Assembly: GCA_950106755.1 (NCBI GenBank)
Contig: OX467086.1
Span: 18,556,001 to 18,620,000 of the forward strand
DNA: 64,000 nucleotides
From: Climacium dendroides
Lineage: Eukaryota > Streptophyta > Bryopsida > Hypnales > Climaciaceae
Reading direction: 5' to 3'
The position numbers were made by a program, and so were the translations under genes. Shown here in pieces: positions 35,269 to 47,646 of the stretch; within the stretch, counting starts at the first letter, position 1; the number at the start of each line of letters is the position of its first letter. The notes beneath the pieces were generated by a model. That model was not told the DNA's origin and made no database searches. It saw nothing but the letters and a program-made list of their open reading frames with translations.

Positions 35269-36545
35269 ATGACAAATACATGGGAACAAGGAGCACACAC
35301 AACACAAGATGAAGAAGATGATTATATATATTCCGGAAGTAGTTTATGATTTCTATGAACAAGTACATGATCTTGGTGCACCTGTGCCGTGTCCACGTGG
35401 TGGTTCTACTCGTGGAAAAAGAGCAAACATTGTGAGAGGAAGAACAAAGGCACATAATTGTCTTTTACAAGACTATTGGGTCCTTTACAAAATAGTCCTG
35501 TAAAAGGCTATTTTGTCAAAGGTTTCGTATGTCAAGGCAATTGTTTTTAAAATTGATAGAAAGTGTTGAAAACCATAATAGTTACTTTGTGCAAAAAAGA
35601 GATGCAATAAGTACATTGAGCTTACGTAGTCTCTAGAAATGTACAATTGTGGTGAAGATGCTGGCTTATGGTGTTTTAGTAGATGCCATTGATGAATATG
35701 TTCGCATGGCATCTAGTACATCTATGAAGGCCTTGAAACATTTTGTGAGAGTAATCAGAGAAGTATTTGAAATCACGTACTTGAGGTAGCCAACGAAAGA
35801 AGACATTGAAAAGCAAATACAAATTAATGAAGTAAGGGGTTGGCCATGTATGTTTGCATCATTGGATTGCATGCACTATGAGTGGAAGAACTGTCCTATA
35901 GTGTGGCAGGGTTTTTATTAGGACAAAGATGGTTTTAAATCTATAATATTAGAAACAATAGTTGATCAAAGTCTATGGATTTGGCATGCCTACTTTGGAT
36001 TACCCAGTTCGCATAATGACATAAATGTTCTGTATCAAAGTCCACTAGTAGCCAATTTTTTGAAGGGTGAATCCCAAGGTATGACATTTGAAGTCAATGG
36101 TCATCAATATCCAAGGTACTACCTCTTAACAAATGGAATCTATCCTAAGTGGAATATCTTTGTCCAAACCATTCATGATCCCCAAGGCGGAAAACGACAA
36201 CACTATGCAAAGATATAGGAAGCTACTTGCAAAAATGTGGAACGTTGTTTGGGTGTTCTACAAGCAAGATGGGATATAATTCAGAATCCAAGTTGACAAT
36301 GGGATGTGGATGCCATAAATGATATTTTAATGGCATGTGTCATCATGCACAATATGATAATTGAAGATGAACAAGATGAAGATTTAGAGCCTATTAATGC
36401 AATTGTGGAGATGACACTTTTAAGACGTGGATTAACATTTGAAGATTTTCTAAGTGAATCTGAAAAAATTCACGATACAGATAAACATTACGCACTTAGG
36501 AATGACCTCATGGAACATTTATGGACATTAAAAGGAGGATCTTAG
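35269..36545 (+). pseudogene. PIF/Harbinger DDE transposase, decayed
   Basis: After a first frame from ATG 35269, coding continues with shifts as RFRMSRQLFLKLIESVENHN, MLAYGVLVDAIDEYVRMASS, then the nuclease core: first Asp in FASLDCMHYEWKNCP, second Asp in FGLPSSHNDINVLYQSP, and the Glu in CKNVERCLGVLQARW. The tail NDILMACVIMHNMIIEDE is also diagnostic. All three catalytic positions persist, but stops at about 35634, 35788, 35919, 36217 and 36295 and a frameshift near 35330 inactivate it. It would have excised and inserted the element at TWA sites. Confidence 0.9.
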
Positions 36546-37670
36546 GACTCTAAAAACTATTTATTTATAATAGTGTTTCATATTGGACTTAGAATTGAAG
36601 GTATATATTGGTTATATTAGTAGTTATAGGAGTTTGAACCTTCTTAGAATTGTGTTGACCTTTGGCATTTTCTATTTGAATAGCTATTATTGTTGGCTTA
36701 TATATGTATTTCTTTATATTTCCAAGGACTTTTTAATTTTTAATTGCTAAGTCCAGCAAGTGTAAGGTTTTTAGTTGACTAGAAAATGATTTGGAGAGAC
36801 ATTGAAAGCATTTTTTCATGCATTTATTGGTAGTTGACCTTTCATAAAGAGTTATGAAGTGTACCTTATTGATTGTGGTTTTCAATGATTGTATTTGTAT
36901 TCATGTGAATGAGAAGTTAATTTATAAAATGAATCACAAAACATAGGAAATTAGTATATGTTTGAAAGTTGTAGCTCCTTGTTTTAACATTGAATTTATT
37001 TATTTTTAAAATGGCATTTCCTAAATTTGAGCTTAACTAAAGGAATGAAGTCATGTAATGTAGTTTCTACATTGATAGGAATTGTGGAAACATTTGCAAT
37101 ATTTGACATCTAATAGCACTTTGAGCCATGGATGTATTTTCAATTTCTATTTTTTTTAAATTCTAGAGTTACCACTAAAACTAAATTTACTTGTTACTCT
37201 TGAGTTTGTGTAATATACAACCATGGAGAAATTTTCAGATTTTGGAAAATAAATTTCCATTCGATGTGATTTTGTGGACCTTTTTTTAATGATGAAAAAT
37301 AAAATTGTCCACCAAAAAATCTAAAATTCTTTAGAAGAGTCCTAAACAATAAATTTCATGGTTTATTTACCGAGTGCACTCTTATAATTAATTTGGAACC
37401 TCATTAGCAAATATGAATTCAAAATTAGCAAAGTCAATCATGTGTGAAAAAAATTAAAAATTAAAAATTAAAAAAATAAATTAGAACTCCATTGAGTGGA
37501 GTTGGCTAAACAAGAGGGGCATTCCATCCAAGTCCAAAAAAATGAATAAATGAATAAATTTTAAAAATAAATTTTTAAATTTTTAAAAAATGATAACTCA
37601 ACCCATCCCAAGCCAAATCCATCCAAAGCCCGTCCCAAGCCCATTCTATTTACTCATAGTAATTGACTCA
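36546..37670. other. AT-rich DNA 3' of the transposase
   Basis: No gene. It probably includes the 3' untranslated part and subterminal region of the Harbinger element, but no terminal repeat could be fixed. Confidence 0.4.
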
Positions 37671-37673
37671 GTA

Positions 37674-38026
37674 GTAAGTGATGTGTCGTGAGGCTAGAGG
37701 TATGGCCTCTTAAGAGGCCATGGATGGGGCAAGCTGGGTGGCCTGGCTACGAAACCCGCCCAAGCCCCCATCTTTGCAGGTCGAGGCTGCCTACATTTTG
37801 CAAGACGAGTGGCCTTGCTCTTACTTCAATGTGACAGGGCAGTGGTAACAGTAAGTGATGTGTCGTGAGGCTAGGGGTATGGCCTCTTAAAAGGCTATGG
37901 ATGGGGCAAGCCAGGTGGCTTGGCTGCCAAACCCACCCAAGCCCCCATCTTTGCAGGTCGAGGCTACTTGCATTTTGCAGGACAGGTGGTCTTGCTCTTA
38001 CTTCAATGTGACAGGGCAGTGGTAAC
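37674..38026. repeat. tandem duplication, 177-bp unit, two copies
   Basis: GTAAGTGATGTGTCGTGAGG starts at 37674 and 37851, and both units run through CAAGCCCCCATCTTTGCAGG to ACAGGGCAGTGGTAAC. Unit 1 contains a perfect 20-base palindrome centred on CTCTTAAGAG (37702-37721). The Leu/Pro-rich - strand frame at 37747-38034 is a repeat artefact. Confidence 0.88.
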
Positions 38027-38299
38027 TCGACCATTCTTTCTACATTGCCACTATCGAAGGCAAGTTTTAAAAATTTAGTGTGAACATATCAGTAACATCT
38101 AAAGTCAACTTTCATCACTGGAATTCACATTGTTGGGTCCCATGCTTCACTGTTCTTCTAAAATGCCACTTCTTATTTGTTGCCCTGTTTTAGCATTTAA
38201 TGAACGCACCTCTCTAACGTCAAGTGTGGACAGAACATCATTAGTGTACCTAACAAGATTTAGAGCTAAATGGTCACAAGATTTAGAGATGTAATCTGG

Positions 38300-40060
38300 T
38301 ACTAGGAATGGGGATTGTTTTGTAGGGGTTTTATGTGGAGTATTGGATGATGGACATCTGTGGAAAAACGAAAAAAAAGAGGACGGAAGTAAGTGATCCA
38401 TGATACATCAGAGTCCTGTAGGGGGAGAAGCTTGAGCAAAAGCAAAAAAATAGTTGAATTATGAATCTTGACCCTTTTCTAGTTCAAAACTACGAACATG
38501 GATCGTAAAGTGTTTCATTAATAAGATTTGTTGTTGTTTAGAACATAATGGCATTCGTACAAATACAAATTCATTTTTGAAATGGGATTCATATATTTTA
38601 GTCTAAAGAATTGTACTAGTTGTGAAGGAATTGGAGAGCTGCAATATTGAAACACTGGTCTAATTGAGAAGCAGTATATTTTGTTGTCAAGCATGCACTA
38701 CAGTAGAACCTCTCTTAGTGCATGGTGTTGGGACTATGCATGAAGTGAGGTTTATGCATTTGCAAAGGTGTAATAATGGCTAGTAACTAATGTGGCCTCT
38801 AACTAAACTACTGTTGAGAAAATATCTTCAAAATTGGACCCATGTACTAACCTCCATCAATGCATATCATGCAATATCATGTACTAAAAGAGGATGCACT
38901 AAGGGTTTTTACTGTATCACATGACCCAACCAAGGACTGGATGAAAAGAAATGAATCTCTCTAATGTGAGCAACGTCACGTTTGGAAATACGACATGAGT
39001 TCTGGATTGTGCACAAAAAGAGTCTGAAATCCTTTTCTTGGTACACTCTTCAGTGCTTCCAAGGGTAGCTCCTCAAGAATGTTATGGAATCTCTTATCTT
39101 TGGTCATTCCTTTCCGTCTGAATTGCGAAAAAGAAATCTGTTGTTACATCTCTACAACTTCACAGAATTGGACATCCTCATCAACCAAATAGCCCACTCA
39201 AATGGCTCTACTGCGTTACAGGGGAGTATACACGGCATCGTGGACTATTCTACTCGATGTCGATTTCTGAAAGACCAGGAATATACTCTAAGCTAACATC
39301 GAAGATGACGGGGCTACTGGGAGGTACTCTGGGCCGTCCCGCCGCAGCGCCAAGTCCTTTCGGGTAAGCCAACTGCCACAGACAAACGGCAACACAAGAA
39401 TGTTTTGTATCAATCACCATGTCAATGCCACGAGGATGTTCGAGCAGAAGAGGGGTCTCAACCGTAGACCTAACGTAATGGTAGTCTGTTTGCGGTTCAC
39501 CCTGAGTCCAGTAATAATAATAAGCTGCTCCGATTACAAAGAAAAGCAGCATTGGAAGGAAGGCAGTGATACCTCGCCAGGAATATATAATCGGCGTTTA
39601 CCCCCCACTTTCATGGTTAAAATGCCCTCGTCCAATCCCTTGATGATCTGTGTGGAAAGAACATTCACGATTTTCAAATCTTTATTTGTTCTTTGTTTCT
39701 CCATTGAAAGATCTTTAGCTTTCAATTGAATTGCACAAAAATAAAAATAAAAATACAAGAGGTCGATCAGGATTCCAGAAAAAGATGTTCAGATTAAAGG
39801 TCAAAGTGGGAAAGGCTATCTCCACTTGGGAAATGCAAACTTCTAGTAAAAAAACCCATTACGACACCATTAGAACTGAACTCCACAGAAAGCGCCATGT
39901 CTCCATATTGTCATAATCCTTGAGAAGCAAGCTCCTAAGCGTCAATTTCAGAACTTTGGCGAGAAGAAAGATGTTCATTCTTGTTAACAATAATTTAAAC
40001 TAAGACAGACCACATATGATGCAGCTCTAACAATATTATTAATACTACTCTTCTAGTGTG
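38300..40060. repeat. segmental duplication, copy B
   Basis: Second copy of 22520-24290. It starts in sequence matching the AMT2 3' UTR, with no AMT2 coding exon before it, and runs into the intact FKBP gene. It contains an extra pogo-like MITE at 38699-38916. Confidence 0.85.
38699..38916. mobile_element. pogo/mariner-like MITE inserted in duplication copy B
   Basis: TA CAGTAGAACCTCTCTTAGTG at the left and CACTAAGGGTTTTTACTG TA at the right. Copy A has the uninterrupted sequence around TA at 22954, so the insertion followed the duplication and its exact limits are known. Confidence 0.85.
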
Positions 40061-41698
40061 TTGGAGTAATAACTCACCGCACCGGCCCCGACTCGGAAGA
40101 TATATGGGATCCCTTTCTCCAGAGAACTGTTCCGTTGCCAAACTCAATGTCATGAGTACCAAAAAAAAATTTCAAGAGCCCCATCAATGTGATAAATTAT
40201 AGACATCCTACCTCATGCTAGCATTAGCTAGTACTAGTTAATGCAACTAGATCAAGATTTAAGATCAAAGTGAAATTTGGAATATCCAGTGGCTTACAGA
40301 TTTTTCAACTAGACAATCTCCAAAATGAAACTACCGAGCGAACGTGAGCTGTCAAAAACAGATGTAAAAAAATAGAATTGAACTTGAGATGACATTAGTG
40401 CCAACTAATTACCTGTCGAAGATTTTGCCACCAGGAATCATAGCCACGTAGTTCGCAGCAACCTGATTCAACAGACATGTTCAAATTAGAAACTAAATTA
40501 CCCTCGATGCAGTACAATAAGCCAGTAACCATCTATTGAATTGCTCCCATTGCCTTCCTATTGTGACATCCCCAATTGCTCCCACCATCAACACAGCCAA
40601 TTCAGAAACGAAGTAGAGAACCTGGAAGCCAACAAGCGGAACCTCTCCATCTCCAACAACAATGTCTTTGTACTGAAGGCCCGATTCGGTTGTCTGCATT
40701 GGAATCTGCAAAGATGGCAACAGGTGCGATTCAAATCCATCGCTCATCTCATGATCAAGATATTTCACTTCCACGTCAGAAAGGTACTCAGGTCACACAG
40801 ACTTTGGAAACAATCTACGGTAAAATCTGGAGTTGGTGATTGGAGTGATGAAACATTGTTTCAACACTACTTGCACGGTTCCAATTTGTCTTTGCCATGA
40901 GGCATAAACTATTGAGATGACTATCATTCCACAAACTGGAATACGTAATATTCTTGAAAGGAGCTGCACACATCTTGGGCCAAACTGTCGATTTACGGAA
41001 AAATGAAGGTATTCAGGATGCTCCGATTATGCAAAATCTTCTTTCATTAGCACAAATCCTCACACATACTGAGTTCAAGAATGAAAACATTGGTACTCAG
41101 TAGACTATTATAGGGAAAGAACACTTGTAGTATACCGTCAACCGTAGTGTATTGAAGTCAAAAGGGTGGGCCACCGATACAGCTCTAGAATGTTATGTGA
41201 CTGGCATTTGAGAAACTGAATGCCAGATTAAAAACTCAAGGAAAATTTCAAAACTCAAGATTCTTTAGAACAAACAGATCAGATCTAGACATTTATACAT
41301 TCACCTACTCTTACAGAAATGGTTTCCCAGTCAGTTTCCCAGATTTGTGTCGCCCTGCCTAGCACTTTAACAAGTCAGGATACAGACCAATTTGACAATG
41401 GAAACCGTAGTCATGATTGCAGAGATCTTACATTATCGAGATCCTTCTCACAATCGCCGTCGCAGAGCTTAGCAGCTGGAGGGCCAGGTGGTAAGCCTGC
41501 AGCGTTGGCAAGGCTTCCGGGAAACCACGACAGAGCTCCACCCAGTGCTATGGCGGCCAGAGCCTCTCTCCGCGGCATCCCAGCAGCCTGCACGTTCTCT
41601 CCTTTCCTGTGGACGGCGCATCGTACAACCGATGCTGGCTTGGGGTTCGAAGACACCGTCTTCACCGCTGGACGTGCCCAGATGGCTGTTCCTGGCAT
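39250..41698 (-). CDS. FKBP16-3: FKBP-type peptidyl-prolyl isomerase, thylakoid lumen, FKBP16-3-like
   Basis: Six exons with GT-AG junctions: 41432-41698, 40622-40705, 40413-40462, 40078-40126, 39573-39647, 39250-39372. They join without shift to 215 codons, near the usual FKBP16-3 length. The N-terminus is a plastid transit peptide followed by a Tat lumen signal (MPRREALAAIALGGA ... LANAAG), so the protein should reach the thylakoid lumen. Core motifs: TTESGLQYKDIVVGDG, ANYVAMIPGGKIFDS, IIKGLDEGILTM, KVGGKRRLYIPGELAYPKG and SPVIFDVSLEYIPGL. The FKBP12 active-site Trp is Leu here, so isomerase activity may be weak; a chaperone role is plausible. ATG 41698 is chosen over 41773 because the extra residues are acidic and unlike a transit peptide. 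Confidence 0.92.
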
Positions 41699-42589
41699 CG
41701 TCACATTCGCAATCCACAATGTTAGGTCATGGCGTCCCCACATTGCCCTAATCTCGACTTCCAAGGCATCCAATTTGTATGCAGTCTTTAAAATTCACTC
41801 TCCTTGAGAATATGTGCACAAACGTAAATTAAGCATCCCAGGTGCATGAAGACACCAACTGCCTCCAATCCAGAGTTCTGTTATAAGAAAAGGTTAGACC
41901 TACTGGATATCGTGATGTCTGATGTCAGATTAGATGCGTGTCAAAATATGAGAACCCTACTCAAGTACAGTGAAATATTCTCTGCACACTCTTTAATATT
42001 CGAGTATACTATAAGGGTATGATTGTGTGACAAAAAGACCGGTCACTTTATCTTAAACTTCATGTCAAACACACTAGACGTCACGTCTCTGTCTGGGAAG
42101 CCGACCCGGTTCCAATCTCCTCACATTTGCATCACAATCAATACCTTTGTGAGCTTCTTCAAACCAAAATTCCTCCCTACAAGCATACCATATTGAAATG
42201 AATACGCAGCCTTGTTCCAACCTCTTCAAAATTATATATCTCAATCAACACCAATTCCAGCTTCATTAAACCCAAAACTCTCGTTACCTTAATGACATGG
42301 GTAAGAGCCTCAATCTCGATAGAACCAATCACAGAACAAATGACGTAGTTCAAAGGCACTGCAATCGACCCAAGCAAACATTCGGAAACCCAAAGGCACG
42401 CCCAATTTTGATCAATCAACAGACAATGTAGAGTACTACACATTGTAGTATCGCAATCTCCAACCACAGTAAGAAATCACAGTTCCCGTTACAAAATCCA
42501 AAGCTGCCAAGTACACTCAAACCTCTCTTTCCTCCTCCTACCACCCAAGGCCACAAGTGTGCCACAATGTGACCCATGTACAAGAAATT

Positions 42590-42950
42590 CTGGACGGCCA
42601 TTTCAGAGAGGGTGAGTTTGAATGCAGCCAGACGAACCCGCAGTGGTGGAGTGGAGGCAGGAATGCGCCATGGCCGCCCGCCACTGAATTGGATGCAGCA
42701 ACAGGAGCTTCGGAATTTTTTGTGTCTGGCGATGGATGGGCGAAGGGGCTCCGGGAGGCCTGCGGGAGTGAGGGAAGCGCAGTCGCGGTGACGCAGATGG
42801 GAGCTTGCGCTTCAGGGGTCTGCCTGGCGTGGGCAGGGCTGGCTGGCTGAGGCGCTGGGTCTTATCCCCTTTTGCTCTTTTCTTGTTGCGAGTAGGCGGA
42901 GGCTCTCCCAGGAACAGAATAATGGAACTAGCGACACTCCACCATTTCAA
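42590..42950 (-). promoter_or_regulatory. GC-rich island upstream of FKBP, possible promoter or 5' exon
   Basis: A sharply GC-rich block about 0.9 kb upstream of the FKBP start. Long frames exist on both strands (42603-42950 - and 42557-42850 +), as expected in GC-rich sequence. A - strand reading across 42600 gives FKLTLSEMAVQNFLYMGH, which could be a coding start, but I recognise no family. It may be a promoter, a noncoding first exon of FKBP, or a separate gene. Confidence 0.35.
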
Positions 42951-45060
42951 AGGTTGAATCAGTGAACGGGGAGTTTATAGGGTGACTCAGTTTTTGCCGT
43001 TCTTTCCAAATGTCATTTAGTAATTTTTCATTGTTATTCGGTTGTCGCCTAAGCTTAGTCATTTTGTTCGGTGAAAGACCGATTTTTTTTCTTCTTACTT
43101 CGTTCATTTTCTTTAAGTTTGCAAAAGCAATCGGTAAAAAATAGGAGTAAAATACAAAAATTAAGCTCAAAAGCTAAGTTCAAAAATTCAATTGAGGGCA
43201 ACTCATCAATTAAAAGCAATTTATTTGCATACTACCATACTTGGAAATCAAGTTCAACTTTCATTAACTTTTTTAGAAGCGTTGAATTTTTTTTACTAAT
43301 TCAAAGACCAAATAGCCAAATCTACAAATAAATGTAAAGATGGTTGGTCCAAAATCCATTGAATCTAATAATAATCCATAAAGTCAAAGACCAATTTGTC
43401 ATTTGACCATCTACCAATAAAAAAATTGATGGCAAATTTAAGGGATTACTTCATTAGCATTTATTAAGTAGCAAGTGGAGAGGTCATTTCTATGATGAAA
43501 TTCATTGTTTGCCATAGAGTATGGGACAATTTGAAGATGAGAGCTTTGACCACTCATTGTCAAAAATGCAGGAATTGTGTATAAAGTAAAATTTCAAACC
43601 TCATGTATGCATACCGTAGTAGGATAAAAAATTCCAAAACTGGAAAAATGTGGAAAACCAATCTAAATTTCATCTCCAAAAATCCGTTTGTAATTTTGAG
43701 ACTCTAATCAAAAGTTATGGACAAAGTTTAGAGAGGGATTATTAGGGACATTTTTCTTGGCGTTTTCAAACATCCTCTTTTGAATTTTATCTATAACTTT
43801 AGTTTATTGAGTGTTGGCTATACCTTTTGGGCTGGTCACCTAAGAACTGGTGGTAGCATAAGTAGGGCAGTTAGAATCCTTTATTTCTTAATGAAAACCG
43901 GATGAAAACCATCATTTTTTTTATCATAAACAGTTGATTTCCTATACTCCACGTATTATGTTCAATTATACAGCCTAAAATTTTGAAATGAAAACACTAA
44001 TTTGCTAATTCTTTTCGGCTAAATTTCTATTAGCTGCCAGATCTCCCCGTACGTTGGGTTGAATGTCCAAAAATTTTTGATGAGATAGTTAGCAAACTCA
44101 TGAGCAATGCAATTCAAATGGTTTTGAAACTTTACAATGCTCTAGTAATATTTTATAATTTTTCAAAGTTGAAAACATAGGTAGCTTGTACACAATATTA
44201 AACTCACTTGGAATGGACATCTTTGAATCACAAAATGTCTCAACTTTCATAGGTTATTTTAAAAAACTCAATCTTCATCTCTCATTGTTTGCTTTAGAAA
44301 GTTGTGTTGGTTTTGATCTACGGAAGTGTTCATTCAAGGCTATTTTTTAGGCATTTGAGAATGGAAAATGTTGCAATTAGTTTGCTTCAATCTACCTTAT
44401 TGGAATCTTAAAACAATTTGCAAGTTCTCTTGAACTAGAATTGATTTTGTCAAGTTTTATGATGTTTGCACTTCTATGCAAGTAGAGAAAAAGTTTATTT
44501 TAGAAGTAGCTTTGTCTTGTGAGTAGGGAGAAACTACCTTTTACGAGTAGCTTTGTCTTGTTGTCATACTAAAAGCAACCTCAAAGTTCAAGTTCAACAT
44601 TAAAATTACTTTTCCAAAAGTTAAAAATTTACTCCCCTCTTATTCATAGGCCTCTCCCTATAATCTTGTTGGTAAATCATTATGATTCTCCCCTTGCAAA
44701 TATTGCACACTTCCATGAAGAATTTGGAAAATATTTTGTCTTTTAAACAAAGATTAGTTAATTCCACCACATGGAGGTTCACTCTTATAAGGTAGAACAT
44801 CCCATTCTTGTCTTTTTTTTTTAAATTACCTTTTTTTGTTATCAATAGTCATAATTATTTAGTTGCTTTGTATTTATTAGCCTTTTGGAGAAAAATTCAA
44901 AGGATTTTTTAATCTTAAAATAAATTCTTTTAAATTTTCAAAAAGTAGAAATCCAAGGGATGGCAATCCATCAATATCTTAAAAGGTAAATGAACTTCAA
45001 TTTAAATTATAAAGAGGTTGGTTTGGAGTGAAGAAATAGGGTACAAGAATCCATACCTTA
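42951..45060. other. AT-rich intergenic DNA
   Basis: Short Lys/Ser-rich frames only (43071-43331 +, 44621-44845 -). No recognisable repeat ends. Confidence 0.5.
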
Positions 45061-45062
45061 AA

Positions 45063-45303
45063 TTTGTTTGTTTGTTTTATTTTGTTTGTTTGTCACGTTG
45101 AGATCTCCCAGCCCATGTGTCCCCCTGGTGCGTGCTTGGTACCATTGGAAAGCCCTTGCCAAAGAGGGGTGCACTGGCTTGGTTTTGTGGTGTTCGGACA
45201 TATAGTGTGAAAGTTATTGAATTTTGAAGTTTTTATGAATAAAAAATTTAGAAAATTACTTTTACTTTTGTTTTGATTGTGGCAACGGCACAAGGCACAC
45301 TAG
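45063..45303 (-). mobile_element. retroposon-like repeat, inverted copy
   Basis: Reverse complement of the 16171-16392 family. The start GTGTGCCTTGTGCCGTTGCC is at 45302 and the (CAAA)n-type tail at about 45063-45095. Confidence 0.5.
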
Positions 45304-45679
45304 TACATATAAGGTTGCATTGGGAATGGGGTGTTTAAATTTTTGTGTAAGGTAACTACATCTAAATATGTTTGCATTGTAAGGTAACTACACCTAAATG
45401 TATTTGAATAAGCAATTGGTCATCGCTTCTATAATTAACTTGCTTAAATTTTTGTTGAATCTTGTTGGAAGTCAAAAAAAAATTACACATTATCTTTCTA
45501 TGCATTTTGTGGACTCCATATGAAAAACTATGAATTTTCAAAAGTGTTGAAAATTGGTGTACCCAAAAGTGACTATAGGCTATAATGAATAGAGCATTTG
45601 CAAAGTGATTTGATACAAGGTGTACATGTAAGATAATTGCACCTATTATCATCAAAGCAAGATAGACTACTAGTCTCAC

Positions 45680-46297
45680 AAGTGCTACAACAAAAGGCTA
45701 AGGAAAGCACAGAAAAGATTCGCTAAACATCTGCCACAAGGGATGTCGTGAAGCAGAACGTTACGATACAGAGTGAGAGGGAAGGGAAGAACAGGGGAGG
45801 AATGGCGGTTGCTTGATGAAACCGTTCATATAGACTCAGGATGCTAAAGATCCTAACACACATGTACGTGCTCTTGCAGCACCCTGGAGTACATAACCAC
45901 ACCTCACAGAATCCCTGTAGCTTGATGTGGAAGCCGTGTATACAGGCACTAAGCTTATACCTCGTGGCCAGAATCGAAAGATTTTCCTGGCCGTGAGGAA
46001 ACGTAAATGGTGCAGAGCTCCAATGACGTACTCTTACAATACATTCACCCTTCTTATACCATCTACTCGTACAGCCTTTCTCAATTTCCAGGAATGAAGC
46101 ACATACCAGCGGCGTTATTACGTGATATTCTCAAAGGGAAAACTAACGGATGAGCTCAAGGCCTAATCGGAATCCCTGCCGCGTGATTTAGCAGAATACG
46201 GAAGCGAGAGCCATGTCGTTAAAACCACGAATATGATACTGACATCACCTTCCTGTAGTACATTCACAAGTAACGCACTTACACGACTGGCCCATTG
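45680..46297 (-). other. gene-like composition, possible 3' UTR
   Basis: Balanced composition with no long frame, lying directly 3' of the coding-like block at 46298-46690 on the - strand. Consistent with a long 3' untranslated region. Confidence 0.3.
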
Positions 46298-46690
46298 TCA
46301 TTTCCCCAGGGCCTTATTGAGCCTCCTTTCTAACTCAATAACGTGAGTTCGCAACGAGGCGCCAGATGAAGTACAACTAAAACCATTCAGCAGTTGCGCA
46401 ATGCATAGTCGAAACAACATCAGCCCTAAACAAATGCAGAATGGTCGAATCGTGATTATCCTGTCATGAGATTGAAGCTCCTGCTCCACTTTCTGTTCCT
46501 TGGATATGGATCAGTAGAGACTCTAATCAAATGCGCGTCCGCAAGTGTTTCTGCAGCTTTTTCACAATTTCTCAACCCAAATTCAGGACGACGCTTTTCT
46601 TTGATCGGAAGTGACGAGAGCGATCTCACTAACTGCGAAACTTCAAAAGAAAAGGGAATTCCGGAAATAGTCTGGTTCACCTTATGAGAT
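46298..46690 (-). CDS. unidentified gene-like block, possible terminal exons
   Basis: Two overlapping - strand frames: 46456-46680 (VSQLVRSLSSLPIKEKRRPE ...) and 46298-46489, whose end SLRTHVIELERRLNKALGK is amphipathic and charged like a coiled-coil C-terminus. An acceptor-like GGTTTTAG precedes the SCTSSGASLRTH segment, so they may be separate exons. A decayed copy of 46430-46690 lies at 54670-54900 with many C-to-T and G-to-A changes, which suggests the 46 kb copy is the maintained one. No family recognised; the + strand frame at 46466-46687 is a weaker alternative. Confidence 0.35.
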
Positions 46691-46760
46691 TTCCAGCAGT
46701 GCCTTTCCTTCTACTCACCAAATCATTGTCTAGTTTACTTTCCACATTTATTCGATTGAA

Positions 46761-47292
46761 ATGGATCCCTACTATTCCAAGAATGACGAAACATCGCAAT
46801 CAAATCTAACCATGCCATCGTCATCAGCGGATGGAAAATTGAAATCATCCAACAGTCGTATTGATCTTAATTCTCGAACAAAATGGAATATTCAAAAACA
46901 TATACGATCATCAAGAACTCATTCAAATCAAAAGATGTTCAGTTTCTCCCCCAAACGAGGGTAAACCGACACCAAATCAACATGGGAAGTGGAACCCCGA
47001 TTTATTTTTCTAGTCTGTGGATATCTAGAGCTTGAAAACAATGACGAGTAAGCTTGAAAACAAACATCCTTCAAAATCAATTACTGCGGCCAATCTTGTG
47101 CAACAAGAAGGAAACCCCTGGTTTCGTCTTTTCAAGTGCGGATGTAAAACTTCCTTCCATTGCTGGGAAATGAGGGGCGAGCATTGGAATGCTGCAGTTC
47201 ACATTAAAGCAAAACAATTTTTTTCAGAACGCTACAGAAGAGGTGGAAAATTCATAATCCATCCTAATAATACTCTTCACATCTTGGATTGA
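46761..47292 (+). CDS. two short unidentified + strand frames
   Basis: 46761-46964 (67 codons, Ser/Asn/Lys-rich, MDPYYSKNDETSQ) and 47032-47292 (86 codons, MKTMTSKLENKHPSK, with LFKCGCKTSFHCWEM holding three Cys and one His). Composition is higher in GC than the flanks. They could be exons of one gene or noncoding transcript sequence. No family resemblance. Confidence 0.25.
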
Positions 47293-47646
47293 TTGGGTGC
47301 TCAGAGTCAACCTTTTACACAGTGAAAATATATGTAAGAATCATGACGATTTTGAATAGGTAAATTAATAGGTGTGAGTATTTGAAGAGTACCGGCAATG
47401 CGAATCCAGCTGCCTTTGTGATACCGTAGGAAACTGGCCAGAATTCAACAACACACTGGATCAGTTGGCAGGTGATAAAGTGAAAAATTGAATGTTCACA
47501 ATTAAATGAACGTAAAAAAAGGTTGAAACTATTCTCCAAATGTTCTCATGTCTCCATAATATATAATTGAGAAATTTAAGCGTATTAATTTCAAGCATTA
47601 CGTATTACAAACGTTCAGAATGGCTGATGGTGATCTAGAATTGCGT

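Noticed and set aside
37747..38034. - strand frame with internal protein repeats
   Set aside because: It is the 177-bp tandem duplication read in one frame; no start context, homology or codon signal.
39250..39552. 100-codon frame on the - strand as a stand-alone gene
   Set aside because: Only the last 40 codons are FKBP exon 6; the rest is intron read-through, shown by the AG acceptor at 39373-39374 and the matching exon 5 donor.
41469..41807. + and - strand frames overlapping FKBP exon 1
   Set aside because: The FKBP reading has a transit peptide, Tat signal and spliced continuity; the others are shadows.
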